Shown here piece after piece: positions 52,681 through 61,954 of a DNA stretch of 64,000 bases. The position numbers and the translations under genes are program-made. The notes beneath the pieces were generated by a model. The model ran no database searches. It worked only from the letters and a program-made list of their open reading frames with translations, and was not told the DNA's origin. Source of the stretch: Alphaproteobacteria bacterium (GTDB lineage Bacteria > Pseudomonadota > Alphaproteobacteria > SHNJ01); NCBI GenBank assembly GCA_004295055.1, contig SHNJ01000012.1:1-64000 (forward strand), given 5' to 3'. The first letter of the stretch is position 1; every line of letters begins with the position of its first letter.

Positions 52681-53661
52681 ATGACCACCCCCAAGCAAGC
52701 GTCACTTAATATTTATCTCGCAGCGCCGAGAGGGTTTTGCGCGGGTGTGGATAGAGCCATCAAGATTGTTGAAAAAACACTGCAAAAATACGGCGCTCCT
52801 GTCTTTGTAAGACATGAAATTGTCCATAACAGACACGTCGTAGAATCTTTAGAACAAAAAGGGGCGGTGTTTGTCAACGAAGTATCCGATGCCCCGCACG
52901 ACCGGCCGATTATTTTTTCCGCCCACGGCGTTGCCAAATCTGTCCCGGCCGAAGCAAAAACACGGCAAATGATTTATGTCGATGCCACTTGTCCGCTTGT
53001 GACCAAGGTTCACAGCTCCGTCAATCATCTGCATGATGAAGGATATCATATCGTGCTGATCGGTCACGAAGGCCATCCGGAAGTCATCGGCACCATGGGT
53101 CAATTGCCAGAAGGCAGCATCGATTTAATTGAAAATATCGAGGATGCAAAAAATATCGATTTATCGCGCGCCGAAAAACTGGCCTATGTCACACAAACGA
53201 CCTTATCAGTCGACGACACCACCGAAATTGTAAAAATCCTCGCCGCACGTTTCCCGCATATCCGTGTGCCGAAAAAAGACGATATTTGTTATGCCACCAC
53301 CAACCGCCAGGAAGCGGTCAAGGCGATGGCCGAAAAATGCGATGCGATTATCGTCATCGGTGCGCCGAATTCATCCAATTCCGTCCGCTTAGTCGAGGTT
53401 GCGGAAAAAGCCGGTTGCCCAAAGGCGATGTTGTTGCAAAGCGCGCGCGATATGGACTGGAACTGGCTGCAGGGCGTCGTAAACCTGGGCATTACCGCGG
53501 GCGCTTCCGCCCCCGAAATTTTAGTCGAAGAATTGATTGATGCTTGCCGGGCAAGGTTTACCGTGACCACACAGAACATTACGACGGCCGAAGAGAATAT
53601 TGAATTCAAACTGCCTAAAATATTGATGGACGATCATGATCAACTTAATCCGCGAACATGA
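52681..53661 (+). CDS. ispH: 4-hydroxy-3-methylbut-2-enyl diphosphate reductase
   Basis: Last enzyme of the non-mevalonate isoprenoid pathway, an iron-sulphur protein of 326 residues. The three cluster cysteines are C20 ([12 protein letters not shown]), C104 (DATCPLV) and C203 ([10 protein letters not shown]). HEIVHN and the GAPNSSNS block near the substrate phosphate are present. It feeds isoprenoid units to ubiquinone (ubiA) and haem O/A (ctaB) synthesis. Its end overlaps the next gene by 26 bases. Confidence 0.98.
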   Translation: MTTPKQASLNIYLAAPRGFCAGVDRAIKIVEKTLQKYGAPVFVRHEIVHNRHVVESLEQKGAVFVNEVSDAPHDRPIIFSAHGVAKSVPAEAKTRQMIYVDATCPLVTKVHSSVNHLHDEGYHIVLIGHEGHPEVIGTMGQLPEGSIDLIENIEDAKNIDLSRAEKLAYVTQTTLSVDDTTEIVKILAARFPHIRVPKKDDICYATTNRQEAVKAMAEKCDAIIVIGAPNSSNSVRLVEVAEKAGCPKAMLLQSARDMDWNWLQGVVNLGITAGASAPEILVEELIDACRARFTVTTQNITTAEENIEFKLPKILMDDHDQLNPRT

Positions 53662-53941
53662 GTTGCAGCATTTTCTGGTCGACTATCTGGTCGGCCCGGC
53701 GCTGAATTGTTTTTATATGGGCAATCAAGGCGGAACGGAAGTTTTCCGCCTGGAAACCACCACCGGATTTTATGAATTGCGTTTGTGCGATCAAGCGCCA
53801 TCGAATGATAATGCCATCCCACGCCTTGACGGAACCCGGCATGCTGTTTTGCGCGGCAAAGCCGCAATAATTTTGCGCGAAGGCGCGAACGCCAACACGC
53901 CCTATTATTTTTACAAAGAATCCAATTCCTATGAAGGATAA
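53636..53941 (+). CDS. Unknown 101-residue protein between ispH and rnhA
   Basis: It begins inside ispH (26-base overlap) and ends 11 bases inside rnhA, so it is locked into a coupled three-gene unit, which argues that it is real. [20 protein letters not shown] starts a helical part, followed by a probable beta region ([16 protein letters not shown]) and a tail ending [12 protein letters not shown]. In many alphaproteobacteria homoserine kinase (thrB) sits in this position; this protein is far too short and has no kinase motif. Family not recognised. Confidence 0.7.
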   Translation: MINLIREHELQHFLVDYLVGPALNCFYMGNQGGTEVFRLETTTGFYELRLCDQAPSNDNAIPRLDGTRHAVLRGKAAIILREGANANTPYYFYKESNSYEG

Positions 53942-54377
53942 TATAGTCCGCATTTATACCGATGGCGCCTGCAAGGGCAATCCTGGTCCAGGCGGCTGGG
54001 CGGCATTATTGATTTATAACGGCACGGAAAAAGAATTAAGCGGTGCCGAAGCCAACACCACCAACAACCGCATGGAATTAATGGCGGCGATTCAGGGTAT
54101 CGAAGCCCTGACCCGTTCAGTTACTGGCGAGCTTTATACCGATAGCCAATATGTGCGCCAAGGCATCACCGAATGGATTCATGGCTGGAAAAAAAATGGC
54201 TGGCGTAATGCGCAAAAAAAACCGGTCGTAAATGCCGATTTATGGCAGCGCCTGGATGAAGCGCAGCAAAAACATAAAATCGAATGGCATTGGGTTAAGG
54301 GCCATGCGGGACACCCCGAAAACGAACGGGTGGATCGGCTGGCGAACAACGCGATTACCGCTTTAAACATAGGCTAA
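53931..54377 (+). CDS. rnhA: Ribonuclease HI
   Basis: Degrades the RNA strand of RNA-DNA hybrids. The 148-residue protein has the full catalytic set: D11 ([15 protein letters not shown]), E49 ([10 protein letters not shown]), D71 (LYTDSQYV) and D135 (NERVDRLAN). The basic helix [18 protein letters not shown] is also present. It overlaps the upstream small gene by 11 bases. Confidence 0.98.
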   Translation: MKDNIVRIYTDGACKGNPGPGGWAALLIYNGTEKELSGAEANTTNNRMELMAAIQGIEALTRSVTGELYTDSQYVRQGITEWIHGWKKNGWRNAQKKPVVNADLWQRLDEAQQKHKIEWHWVKGHAGHPENERVDRLANNAITALNIG

Positions 54378-54405
54378 ATGATTAATAATACTGCGTTAAT
54401 AGTAA

Positions 54406-54434
54406 TTGACGATTGTAATCTTTAAAGATACAAT
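54406..54434 (+). promoter_or_regulatory. Promoter with embedded palindrome
   Basis: TTGACG (54406-54411), a 17-base spacer and TACAAT (54429-54434). A perfect 12-base palindrome, ATCTTTAAAGAT (54418-54429), fills the spacer and touches the -10; flanking TTGT/ACAA extends it imperfectly. A repressor bound there would block RNA polymerase. Confidence 0.6.
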
Positions 54435-54461
54435 TACCCTCTGAAATTTTAGGGTTTGAAG

Positions 54462-55139
54462 ATGAAAATATTATACAAAGTTGAAACAACTGCCGCCGAC
54501 AAATCTACACAAAAATTGGCCGCCAGTGGGCAACCGGCCTATGATCACGTGCTGGTAACTTATGAAAACCAGGCTGATCATACATCCATTGTCATCAGTT
54601 ACAGAACTGATTTTCATATACCAGTCATCCCGCAAGATCACCCTCATAAATCATGGCAATGGATTCAAAAAGAAACCGCGCGCCGGAAAAAAGGTGCTGA
54701 AATTATTCAGCAATTTGAACAATATCGCGCAGATCCCGAAGGTTTTTTGGAAGCATTACGAGAACAAGGCGCGGTGGCTGATGACTGTTATATTTATGAT
54801 CCGTCCAGCGAGAAATTTCGCGCTCCTGCACACAGTGTTACAAATACACAAACAGGCCATGAAATATATAGATGTTACGAAACCTGCGGCACTCCTACCA
54901 TGGGACCGGATGGTCAAAAATCGGTCACTTACTCCGATCCTAAAACCGGTCGTGCTATCCAAGAATATAGATATGATCCTAGCACTGGGCTGGTGGCTAG
55001 TGAAGTTGATTGGCGCAATGTAGATGGGGATCGTGTGCCGGCAATCGAATATGTACGCGATAAAACAGGTAATGTTGTTTATAAACTTTGCACTATTTAT
55101 CAACCCCGCCAAAATATATACTATAATTATTACCGATAA
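54462..55139 (+). CDS. Unknown protein, possibly truncated by a frameshift
   Basis: About 225 residues from MKILYKVETTAADKSTQKLA, with AGGG upstream and a strong promoter. Soluble, rich in charged and Tyr residues, with turns such as DPKTGRAIQEYRYDPSTGLV and RDKTGNVVYK that look like repeated beta-hairpins. It ends in a Tyr/Asn-rich run (NIYYNYYR). The +1 frame stays open from before this stop to 55410 and continues in a similar style (IIITDKHGQRTKG), so the stop may result from an indel. No family is recognised. Confidence 0.6.
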   Translation: MKILYKVETTAADKSTQKLAASGQPAYDHVLVTYENQADHTSIVISYRTDFHIPVIPQDHPHKSWQWIQKETARRKKGAEIIQQFEQYRADPEGFLEALREQGAVADDCYIYDPSSEKFRAPAHSVTNTQTGHEIYRCYETCGTPTMGPDGQKSVTYSDPKTGRAIQEYRYDPSTGLVASEVDWRNVDGDRVPAIEYVRDKTGNVVYKLCTIYQPRQNIYYNYYR

Positions 55140-55410
55140 ACATGGTCAACGCACCAAGGGCCCTTATGGTATTCCAGCCGTTATCAGTTATGATATGCGC
55201 TGTCGTACAAAAAAAGTTTATCCGGCAGTTGTTATGCTGGATAACGCTCCTGGTATGCCAGTCTTAAGCGATAAAATTTACAAAAGTCCTGTCTTATTAA
55301 AAGCATGGATCGCCCATTGCGTGAATGGCGCGCCAATCGATACCGGTGTATCTCACGATCGAGCAATGCAAGCCGCGCAGAAACTTAGAACACTAACCGC
55401 CACTCGCTAA
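55075..55410 (+). pseudogene. Open +1-frame extension of the preceding gene
   Basis: The +1 frame is open from within the 3' end of the preceding gene to a TAA at 55410. It encodes TIIITDKHGQRTKGPYGIPA and a folded-looking tail (AWIAHCVNGAPIDTG, SHDRAMQAAQKL). No convincing start with a ribosome site exists, although an ATG at 55072 in this frame is possible. The best reading is the C-terminal part of one frameshifted gene, with the shift near the C- or A-run around 55102-55114. A separate overlapping small gene is the alternative. The interval start is approximate. Confidence 0.45.
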
Positions 55411-55413
55411 AGC

Positions 55414-57402
55414 TTACCGCGCCTCTGTCATGGCGCGTTCCACCGCCGATTCACTCAGCAATTCCGGCAATGGCTTGCCGGTTGGGAACTTGGCACTGTA
55501 CACCGCGTTAAACGGAATTCCATAACGGCCAAAACCAGCCAGATATTTTGCGATACTGTCATTCGGCTTGGTCCAATCGCCGCGCATCAATACGACGTTT
55601 GGCTGCGTTAACAGGCTTTGAATTTTCTGCGATTGCAATACCAAGCGTTCATTCACTTTGCATGTTAGACACCAGTCGGCGGTGACATCGACTACAACAA
55701 TTTTATTTTGCGACACCAAGGTTCCAATTTGCCTTGGATCGAACGCCTGCCATGGCAAAGTTTGCTTTGATGCCGGCGGGTCCATCACATTGGTCGTTTG
55801 CACAACCACAATCGACACCAACCATAATCCGGTAACCAACAGAAATACCGCAAGCACCCTCCGCACAGCAAGCATCCACCGGCCAGGTTTCGGCAGAGCG
55901 TAAACCGCATGCGGATAAACAGCCACGATAAAATACGGCAAGGCCATGCCGAGCCCAATTGCGGTAAAAATGATAAATATTTCGCCAATACCTTGGGACA
56001 GGGCAAACCCCAAGGCCGTACCCAAAAACGGCGCTGAACATGGCGTTGCCAACAATGTCGCAAACGCGCCCATCAAAAATTCTTTGGATAAACTGTGTCC
56101 TTGGGGATCATTGCCCAATCTGCCGATGTTGGCGATAAATTGCGGCAGGCGAATTTCAAATATACCCCACATATTAGCCGCGAAAATAAACACAATAATC
56201 GCCAGGAAAATTAAAAATAACGGCTGTTGAAATTGAATGCCCCAGCCGATTTGCTGACCCGTTAATTTCAGCGCGGTCAAAATTCCGGCCAACGCGAGAA
56301 ACGATACGATAATTCCCGCCGCCGTGGCCATAAATCCTTTACGCACCCAGTGCCGTTCAAAATCATGTTTGGCAATGATTTGCATTAATTTGATCGACAA
56401 TACCGGCAATACGCATGGCATGACGTTCAGAATCAGTCCGCCCAAAATACCAAAGGCGACCATCAGCAATACTTTCTGCCAAGTAAAATTGCCGCCGCCG
56501 ACAACCGGCATCATTGTGGCTTCATGAGCGACCTCGCCGTCCACCATTGTAAAAGTGAATGGAATTTGGGTCAGGTTTTTTAATAGAGCCGGATCATCCG
56601 CATTGACCGCAACCGTAATAATGGCTTTGCGTTTATCCGTATCAATCTTAAATTCCGGAGGACCAAAAGAAATATTTTTATCGCTTTCGATAAAAATATC
56701 CGGCTTTGCAAATCCGTCGGCCTTGATCGCATGAATTTCAAAAACTGGTTTTTGATCGCCGCTGACAAACACATTGTTGATTGCCATTAGACTTTTGATG
56801 CTGTCTTTATCCGGCAATTTCGAAACAAACATTTTAATCAAGCTTGTTTCCTCGGTAATCAAGCTCATCCCTTGCTGCAGATTCAATGCGAATACATATT
56901 TATATGGAACGCAAATCTGGTTGCAGGTCAAATAATCGACACTCGCGTGAATTTGCACAGGTTGGCCGGGTTGAATTAAATCCGCAGTAATCGGCAAAAC
57001 GACTTCTTCGCCATAACCGATGGTTTGAATATCGCCGATACTGACGCGGATCGGCGCCGGCCACAGAAATTGCGCCGATTTAATATTTTGCGATCCTGTC
57101 CAATCGACTTTTGGCGGGTAACCAGCATCCCCCGCGCTGCGCCAGTAAATATGCCATCCGGGTTCCATCTTGAAATGCAAACCCAATTGAATTTGCGGAT
57201 CTTCGCCCACTGTTGGGCTGGTGGCAATCAACCGCACCATGCCATGATCGTTCTGCGCCCATGGCGTTGCATTCCCCGCGCCAGCGTAAATAGTCCCCGC
57301 CCCACCCTGCAATGCCGTGCCAGGGGACGTTTGCGCATAGGTTAAATTTGCCGACAAAAGCACCAAAATTGCGCAAAAAACGCTAAGTATCGAAAGACGC
57401 AT
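55414..57402 (-). CDS. DsbD-family thiol-disulphide interchange protein
   Basis: About 662 residues, an inner-membrane protein that carries reducing power to the periplasm. A signal peptide (1-23) precedes a DsbD-alpha-like domain with C160/C164 (YLTCNQICVPY). About eight membrane helices follow, with cysteines in NVMPCVLPVLS and TPCSAPFLGTALG. A C-terminal thioredoxin domain has C578/C581 (TADWCLTCK). The long N-terminal domain resembles the ScsB-type subgroup. AGGGG lies nine bases before the ATG at 57402. It would partner the DsbA-like protein at 35.3 kb. Confidence 0.92.
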   Translation of the reverse strand: MRLSILSVFCAILVLLSANLTYAQTSPGTALQGGAGTIYAGAGNATPWAQNDHGMVRLIATSPTVGEDPQIQLGLHFKMEPGWHIYWRSAGDAGYPPKVDWTGSQNIKSAQFLWPAPIRVSIGDIQTIGYGEEVVLPITADLIQPGQPVQIHASVDYLTCNQICVPYKYVFALNLQQGMSLITEETSLIKMFVSKLPDKDSIKSLMAINNVFVSGDQKPVFEIHAIKADGFAKPDIFIESDKNISFGPPEFKIDTDKRKAIITVAVNADDPALLKNLTQIPFTFTMVDGEVAHEATMMPVVGGGNFTWQKVLLMVAFGILGGLILNVMPCVLPVLSIKLMQIIAKHDFERHWVRKGFMATAAGIIVSFLALAGILTALKLTGQQIGWGIQFQQPLFLIFLAIIVFIFAANMWGIFEIRLPQFIANIGRLGNDPQGHSLSKEFLMGAFATLLATPCSAPFLGTALGFALSQGIGEIFIIFTAIGLGMALPYFIVAVYPHAVYALPKPGRWMLAVRRVLAVFLLVTGLWLVSIVVVQTTNVMDPPASKQTLPWQAFDPRQIGTLVSQNKIVVVDVTADWCLTCKVNERLVLQSQKIQSLLTQPNVVLMRGDWTKPNDSIAKYLAGFGRYGIPFNAVYSAKFPTGKPLPELLSESAVERAMTEAR

Positions 57403-57490
57403 GATAAAACCCCTGTGCAATTGCGAGAAAACCCTTGGAAAACAATAAAAAGCAAACGAATCCTTAATAATACTCAGTCTACAATAGAGT

Positions 57491-57517
57491 ATCGTGTATA
57501 ATAGAATTACATACGAT
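57491..57517. promoter_or_regulatory. Divergent promoter region with ATCGT/ACGAT inverted repeat
   Basis: The 138-base gap between the DsbD-like gene and algH holds a consensus TATAAT on the plus strand (57497-57502) and another on the minus strand (57521-57516), flanked by ATCGT (57491-57495) and ACGAT (57513-57517). Neither has a convincing -35 box, which may point to an activator. Confidence 0.4.
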
Positions 57518-57540
57518 TATAGCAAGGCCCTACAGCGAAA

Positions 57541-58131
57541 GTGGAAGATTTGAAAGAATTCAAACCCTATAGAGACCCCCGTTATCTTGCTGGCCAAATT
57601 CTGATTTCGATGCCTAATATGCCTGATCCGCGCTTTGAAAAAGCGGTTATTATGCTGTGCGTACACAATGCCGATGGCGCAATGGGCGTTGTCATTAACC
57701 GTCAAAGCAATTCGATTTCCTATCCTGAATTATTGCAACAACTGACCTTACCAACTCATATCATCGATCCGAAAAAACCGGTATTTTACGGCGGCCCGAT
57801 CGAGGCTGGACGGGGCTTTGTTCTGCACAGCGATGACGTAAATCAAGAAAGCACTTTAAAAGTATCGGATGGAATCGCGCTAACCGCAACGGTCGATATT
57901 CTGCGCACTATTGCGGAAGGCCGCGGACCAAACCAATCCCTGTTGGCGCTTGGCTATGCCGGGTGGGGCGCTGGGCAATTGGAATACGAGATTCAAAATA
58001 ATTCCTGGCTGACCGTTCCGCCAGATGCCGCGTTATTGTTCGATGACAATGTCGACACCAAATGGCACCGCGCAATGAGCAAAATTGGCGTATCGTTGCA
58101 CCACTTATCCGATACCGCCGGCCACGCTTAG
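57541..58131 (+). CDS. YqgE/AlgH family (UPF0301) protein
   Basis: A 196-residue cytoplasmic protein of the UPF0301 family. YLAGQILISMPNMPDPRFEKA at the N-terminus, GAMGVVINRQ, VFYGGPIEAGRGFVLHS and LALGYAGWGAGQLEYEI are characteristic. The molecular function is not settled; AlgH was first linked to alginate regulation in Pseudomonas. It starts at GTG. An internal ATG at 57610 would delete part of the conserved N-terminus. It ends overlapping the convergent M16 gene by four bases. Confidence 0.92.
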   Translation: MEDLKEFKPYRDPRYLAGQILISMPNMPDPRFEKAVIMLCVHNADGAMGVVINRQSNSISYPELLQQLTLPTHIIDPKKPVFYGGPIEAGRGFVLHSDDVNQESTLKVSDGIALTATVDILRTIAEGRGPNQSLLALGYAGWGAGQLEYEIQNNSWLTVPPDAALLFDDNVDTKWHRAMSKIGVSLHHLSDTAGHA

Positions 58132-59378
58132 GTTAGCTCGAACTTTTCCCAGACCTTCATGGACTTTTTAGGGCCGATACCGGCCAGGGCCGGTTTTGCC
58201 GATATCATTTTTCCGACAATACGGTGAATATCGGCTGGAGTAACGTTGTCAATTTTCTCGATCAATTCCGCCACGCTCAAGACGCGGCCAAAAGTCAATA
58301 AATGCTGCGCGGTGTTTTCAGCACGGGAAAAAGGTTGCTCCAAAGCCATCAACATGCCGGCCTTTAATTGTTGCTTAGCGCGGTCCAATTCCGCTTTTTT
58401 AATATTACGCGAACTGTCCACCAATTGTTCGCGCAGAACTTCGGCTAATTTAGCCACTTCGCCGGGCGCCGTACCGACATAAATACCAAGCAGGCCGGTA
58501 TCATCCACATTAGATAAAAATGCCGACACCGTGTAGGCCAATCCGCGTTTTTCGCGCACTTCCTGGAACAACCGCGACGAAGACCCGCCGCCCAATAATG
58601 TCGCATATATCGAATAAGCATAATAATCCGGGTCTTTGCCACCGCATGCCGGCAGCGCCAACGACAGATGCGCCTGTTCGGAATCTTTATTTATCAGGAT
58701 ATTTTCGGGTTTATAAACAGATGGAGGGATTGGCGCATCGCTGACTGGCGACAGCTGCCCAAAATATTTTTTAACCCAATCCAGCAATTGCGCGTGATCC
58801 ACCCGGCCGGCTACCGCAATCACGGTTTTCGGCGCGCAATAATGAATCCCGGCATATTTCTTTAAATCTGCACCCGAAATTTTTGCAATCACCTCGGGCT
58901 TTCCAAGGATCGACATGCCCAGCGGCTGATTGCCATAAGCGGCCATTTGCATGTAATCGAAAATAATATCGTCCGGCGTATCGCGCGATAAATTTATTTC
59001 CTGAATAATCACTTGTTTTTCGCGTTCCAATTCTGTGGCATCGAAAGTGGAATTTTGAATCAAATCGGCCAGCAAATCGATCGCCAATTCCGTATCCTGA
59101 TGCATCACCCGCGCGTAATAAGCGGTTAAATCGCGCGACGTATAGGCATTGGTATGCCCGCCAACATTTTCGATTTCTTCAGAAATTTGCAGGGCGGTAC
59201 GGCGCGAGGTGCCCTTGAACAACATATGCTCCAGCAAATGCGCAATGCCGTTTTGTTTGGGCAATTCATTGCGCGTACCGACATCAAACCAAACGCCAAG
59301 CGCCACGGTTTCGATATTCGGCATAAATTCGCTGGCGACGCGTAAACCGCTATCCAAAGTGGTTATTTGGATGCTCAT
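58128..59378 (-). CDS. M16 zinc peptidase (processing-peptidase-like)
   Basis: A 416-residue cytoplasmic M16 protease resembling the beta subunit of mitochondrial processing peptidase. The zinc motif HLLEH is at residues 47-51, and the third ligand lies in EREKQVIIQE. LGGGSSSRLFQEVREKRGLAYTVSAF is the C-terminal landmark. It has no signal peptide, unlike the pair at 4.8-7.4 kb, so it is a different, intact single-chain member. Its ATG overlaps the M32 gene stop by four bases (ATGA). Confidence 0.94.
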   Translation of the reverse strand: MSIQITTLDSGLRVASEFMPNIETVALGVWFDVGTRNELPKQNGIAHLLEHMLFKGTSRRTALQISEEIENVGGHTNAYTSRDLTAYYARVMHQDTELAIDLLADLIQNSTFDATELEREKQVIIQEINLSRDTPDDIIFDYMQMAAYGNQPLGMSILGKPEVIAKISGADLKKYAGIHYCAPKTVIAVAGRVDHAQLLDWVKKYFGQLSPVSDAPIPPSVYKPENILINKDSEQAHLSLALPACGGKDPDYYAYSIYATLLGGGSSSRLFQEVREKRGLAYTVSAFLSNVDDTGLLGIYVGTAPGEVAKLAEVLREQLVDSSRNIKKAELDRAKQQLKAGMLMALEQPFSRAENTAQHLLTFGRVLSVAELIEKIDNVTPADIHRIVGKMISAKPALAGIGPKKSMKVWEKFELT

Positions 59379-60871
59379 GCGGCCTCCAAATAGCGGCGGC
59401 GCAAATGCAATTTAAAAATCTCGGCGTTTAGCGTTTCGCCAGTGGCAGATTTAATTAATTCTGTGGTCGACAATAAACTCGCCTTACCATGCACATTTTC
59501 GCGCAACCATTTTAACAGGCTGGTGAAATCGCCCCTGCCCAAATCGGCGCGAATATTCGGATAAGCCCGTTCGGCTGCGGCGAATAATTGCGCGGCGATC
59601 ATGGCACCTAGCGTATAGGTTGGAAAATATCCAAATGCGCCCGATGGCCAATGCACATCCTGCATGCAGCCATTTCTATCATCCGCTGGCGTCACGCCCA
59701 ATAATTCTTTCAGGCCCTGATTGAACGCGTCCGGCAGATCGGCGATATCGAGATCCCCTTCTATCATCGCCCTTTCCAGGCGATAGCGCAAAATAATATG
59801 CAATGGATAAGTAACTTCGTCCGCTTCGACGCGAATCAGGCTTGGTTCCACCTTGGTCTGCCAGGCGTAAATATTTTTGCCAGTCAACACATCGCGATGC
59901 TCTGGAAATGCTTGTTGCAATAACGGCGCGACATAATTCAGAAACTCCCGGCTACGGCTTGCCTGCATTTCAATCAATAAAGACTGGCTTTCATGCATTG
60001 CCATCCCGCGCGCCTTACCCACCGGCTGATACCGCCAGCCTTTGGGCAGACCGAACTCATATAAGGCGTGACCGGTTTCATGCATCAAACTCATCAGGCT
60101 TTGGATGAAATCATCCTCGCGGTACCGCGTGGTAATGCGGATATCGTCGACCACGCCGCCGCAAAATGGATGGGCGCTGACATCCAGCCGTCCCTGATCG
60201 AAATCAAAACCGGCTTGGTGCATTAATTGCAAACATAGAGTTTTTTGTTTGTCGACGGCAAATGGACCGGACGGCACGGGCGGTATTTTCGCGCGCGCCT
60301 GTCTATCCATCACTTCGCGCATAAATCCCGGCAGGAATTTCAATAAATCGCCGAAAATCCGGTCTAAATCCGGTGTGCGAAGGCCGGGTTCATATTCATC
60401 CATCAAGGCTTCGTATACAGAGCACCGCAAGGCGCTGGATTTAATCCTGGCCTGTTCGCGCAGCAAATCCAGAACCTTCTGCAAAGCTGGTTGCAGCGAT
60501 TTAAAATCGTTTTTCGGCCGCGCTTCCCGCCAAATCAATTCCGATTGCAGCCGCGCATGAATCAATGCTTGTTGCAAATCCTTCGGCACGGCATTGATAT
60601 GAATCCAAATACGGCGCATTTCACGAATATTGGCGCGCTGCCAATCGTCCAGTTTATTATCGCGCTCGGCTTCGTCCAGTTGATCAGGCAATTCCGGGTT
60701 TTGCAGAGTGTCTTGTATCAGGCCTTGGATTTCCGACATTTGCTGGGCCCGGCCAGTACCACTGTTTTTGGGCATCATGGTTTGCATATCCCAGCCGAGC
60801 ATGGCGTTTATTTCTTCGAGTGTGGAGATTCTTGCAAAATTTTGTTCGAGAGTTTTATAAACGCTGCTCAT
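59375..60871 (-). CDS. M32-family carboxypeptidase
   Basis: Thermostable carboxypeptidase Taq-type metallopeptidase, about 498 residues. The zinc motif HETGH is at 264-268, with MHESQSLLIEMQ downstream supplying the third ligand. CGGVVDDIRITTRY and IRVEADEVTYPLHIILRY are also diagnostic of M32. The ATG at 60871 has AAGGG upstream and overlaps the surf1 stop (ATGA). A 46-codon longer reading lies inside surf1 and is unlikely. It sits between a respiratory assembly gene and the M16 gene, with no obvious link in function. Confidence 0.93.
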   Translation of the reverse strand: MSSVYKTLEQNFARISTLEEINAMLGWDMQTMMPKNSGTGRAQQMSEIQGLIQDTLQNPELPDQLDEAERDNKLDDWQRANIREMRRIWIHINAVPKDLQQALIHARLQSELIWREARPKNDFKSLQPALQKVLDLLREQARIKSSALRCSVYEALMDEYEPGLRTPDLDRIFGDLLKFLPGFMREVMDRQARAKIPPVPSGPFAVDKQKTLCLQLMHQAGFDFDQGRLDVSAHPFCGGVVDDIRITTRYREDDFIQSLMSLMHETGHALYEFGLPKGWRYQPVGKARGMAMHESQSLLIEMQASRSREFLNYVAPLLQQAFPEHRDVLTGKNIYAWQTKVEPSLIRVEADEVTYPLHIILRYRLERAMIEGDLDIADLPDAFNQGLKELLGVTPADDRNGCMQDVHWPSGAFGYFPTYTLGAMIAAQLFAAAERAYPNIRADLGRGDFTSLLKWLRENVHGKASLLSTTELIKSATGETLNAEIFKLHLRRRYLEAA

Positions 60872-61593
60872 GATTGTGCCCTTGCCTTTAAACCATAGGC
60901 GATTGTCGCCGCCAATTGCACCAACGCCAGGCCAAACCAAGTCCAGGCATATTGCCGATGATTGTTCGGAATAGACTGCCATAAAGGCGCCCGAGCGGTG
61001 CCATACCAATTAAGATCATTATATAGAATAAAGGGTAAAAATTGGTATCCGGCATAGGCTTCCATGGCCGGAAAATCATGCCAAAACCATTGATTTTCCA
61101 ATGGATTATTGGGAGGGGTAAAGGTTTTTTGGGCTTGCGGCGCCATAAACCAGCCATTCACCGTCACTTCAATTGGAAAAACTTTTTTGGCCGCAGCATT
61201 GGCAATCATGCGATCCCGCATGGCAGGTTCGACCCAGCCAAAATTCACCAGGATCGCCTTGCCATTACCGGTCAGCGGCAAATACAAATCATACCCCAGA
61301 CGTTCTGCCGGATTCGCGGATGGATATGGATTGATCGCGCCTGGACGAAATAGTGGCTTGGTCTGATCGAGCAATCCTTTTCGGGATGTGTAAGTGTATA
61401 ATTGATAACCAGTATTTTCATCAACTGGTAGAGTCATAATACTAACCGCACGCAAATCAAAATCGCGCATTGGAGCCAGCATTGCCTCTTTTTCCTGCAA
61501 GCGCTGTAATTGCCAGCACCCTAAACCGACAAACAATATGAACGCGGCCAGCGAAAAAATATAAAATAAAATCTGCGATTGCTTACTCTTCAT
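60868..61593 (-). CDS. SURF1-family cytochrome oxidase assembly protein
   Basis: About 241 residues with two membrane helices, one at the N-terminus (FYIFSLAAFILFVGLGCWQL) and one near the C-terminus (WTWFGLALVQLAATIAYGL), flanking a periplasmic domain. GCWQLQRLQEKE, VNFGWVEPAMRD and the NNHRQYAWTWFGLA block are SURF1 marks. SURF1 delivers or stabilises haem a for subunit I. The start at MKSKQSQ overlaps the end of the DUF983 gene by 11 bases. Confidence 0.92.
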   Translation of the reverse strand: MKSKQSQILFYIFSLAAFILFVGLGCWQLQRLQEKEAMLAPMRDFDLRAVSIMTLPVDENTGYQLYTYTSRKGLLDQTKPLFRPGAINPYPSANPAERLGYDLYLPLTGNGKAILVNFGWVEPAMRDRMIANAAAKKVFPIEVTVNGWFMAPQAQKTFTPPNNPLENQWFWHDFPAMEAYAGYQFLPFILYNDLNWYGTARAPLWQSIPNNHRQYAWTWFGLALVQLAATIAYGLKARAQS

Positions 61594-61951
61594 GCTGTCC
61601 GGCCAGAATATGATTTTTATATTCAAGTGCAATCATTGCGGATTTTATTCGCGGCAGAATCCAGTATCCCGCTCCCGCCAGCAATATGGGCCAAATCACA
61701 AAATGGTGCCAGGCCGGCGGGTTAAAAGAAAATTCGTACCACAGCACCAAAGGCGAGAAAATAAATCCCAAAATGAAAATGCCGAACGTCGCGGGACCAT
61801 CCCCGCTATCCTGTTCGGCAAGATTCAAATTACATTCAAGGCATCGTGGCTTTACCTTTAAAAACGAAGAAAAAATATTTCCTGCCCCACAACGCGGACA
61901 GCAAAGGCGCAAGCCGCAAGAAAGCGGGGATGGCGTCGAGTAACCGGTCAT
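61583..61951 (-). CDS. DUF983 membrane protein
   Basis: A 122-residue protein of the DUF983 family. The N-terminus has two zinc-ribbon-like pairs, CCPRCG and PRCLECN, followed by two membrane helices (GIFILGFIFSPLVLWYEF and VIWPILLAGAGYWIL). It normally sits between coxC and surf1 in alphaproteobacteria and is presumed to assist oxidase assembly, although its role is unproven. The ATG follows directly on a G-run repeat tract (61955-61987), whose GGG runs would also form its ribosome site. Confidence 0.9.
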   Translation of the reverse strand: MTGYSTPSPLSCGLRLCCPRCGAGNIFSSFLKVKPRCLECNLNLAEQDSGDGPATFGIFILGFIFSPLVLWYEFSFNPPAWHHFVIWPILLAGAGYWILPRIKSAMIALEYKNHILAGQHEE

Positions 61952-61954
61952 TTG

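Noticed and set aside
52100-52700. Glycine riboswitch ahead of the gcv genes
   Set aside because: gcvT starts inside the preceding lipoprotein gene by ATGA overlap, and I see no tandem aptamer-like structure in the short divergent gap.
55024-55140. Programmed +1 frameshift
   Set aside because: No recognisable slippery codon with a stop, or downstream structure like known cases; an indel or decay is simpler.
59375-61009. A 544-residue form of the M32 carboxypeptidase
   Set aside because: The extra 46 codons lie inside surf1 in another frame; the ATGA overlap and AAGGG site at 60871 fix a shorter protein.
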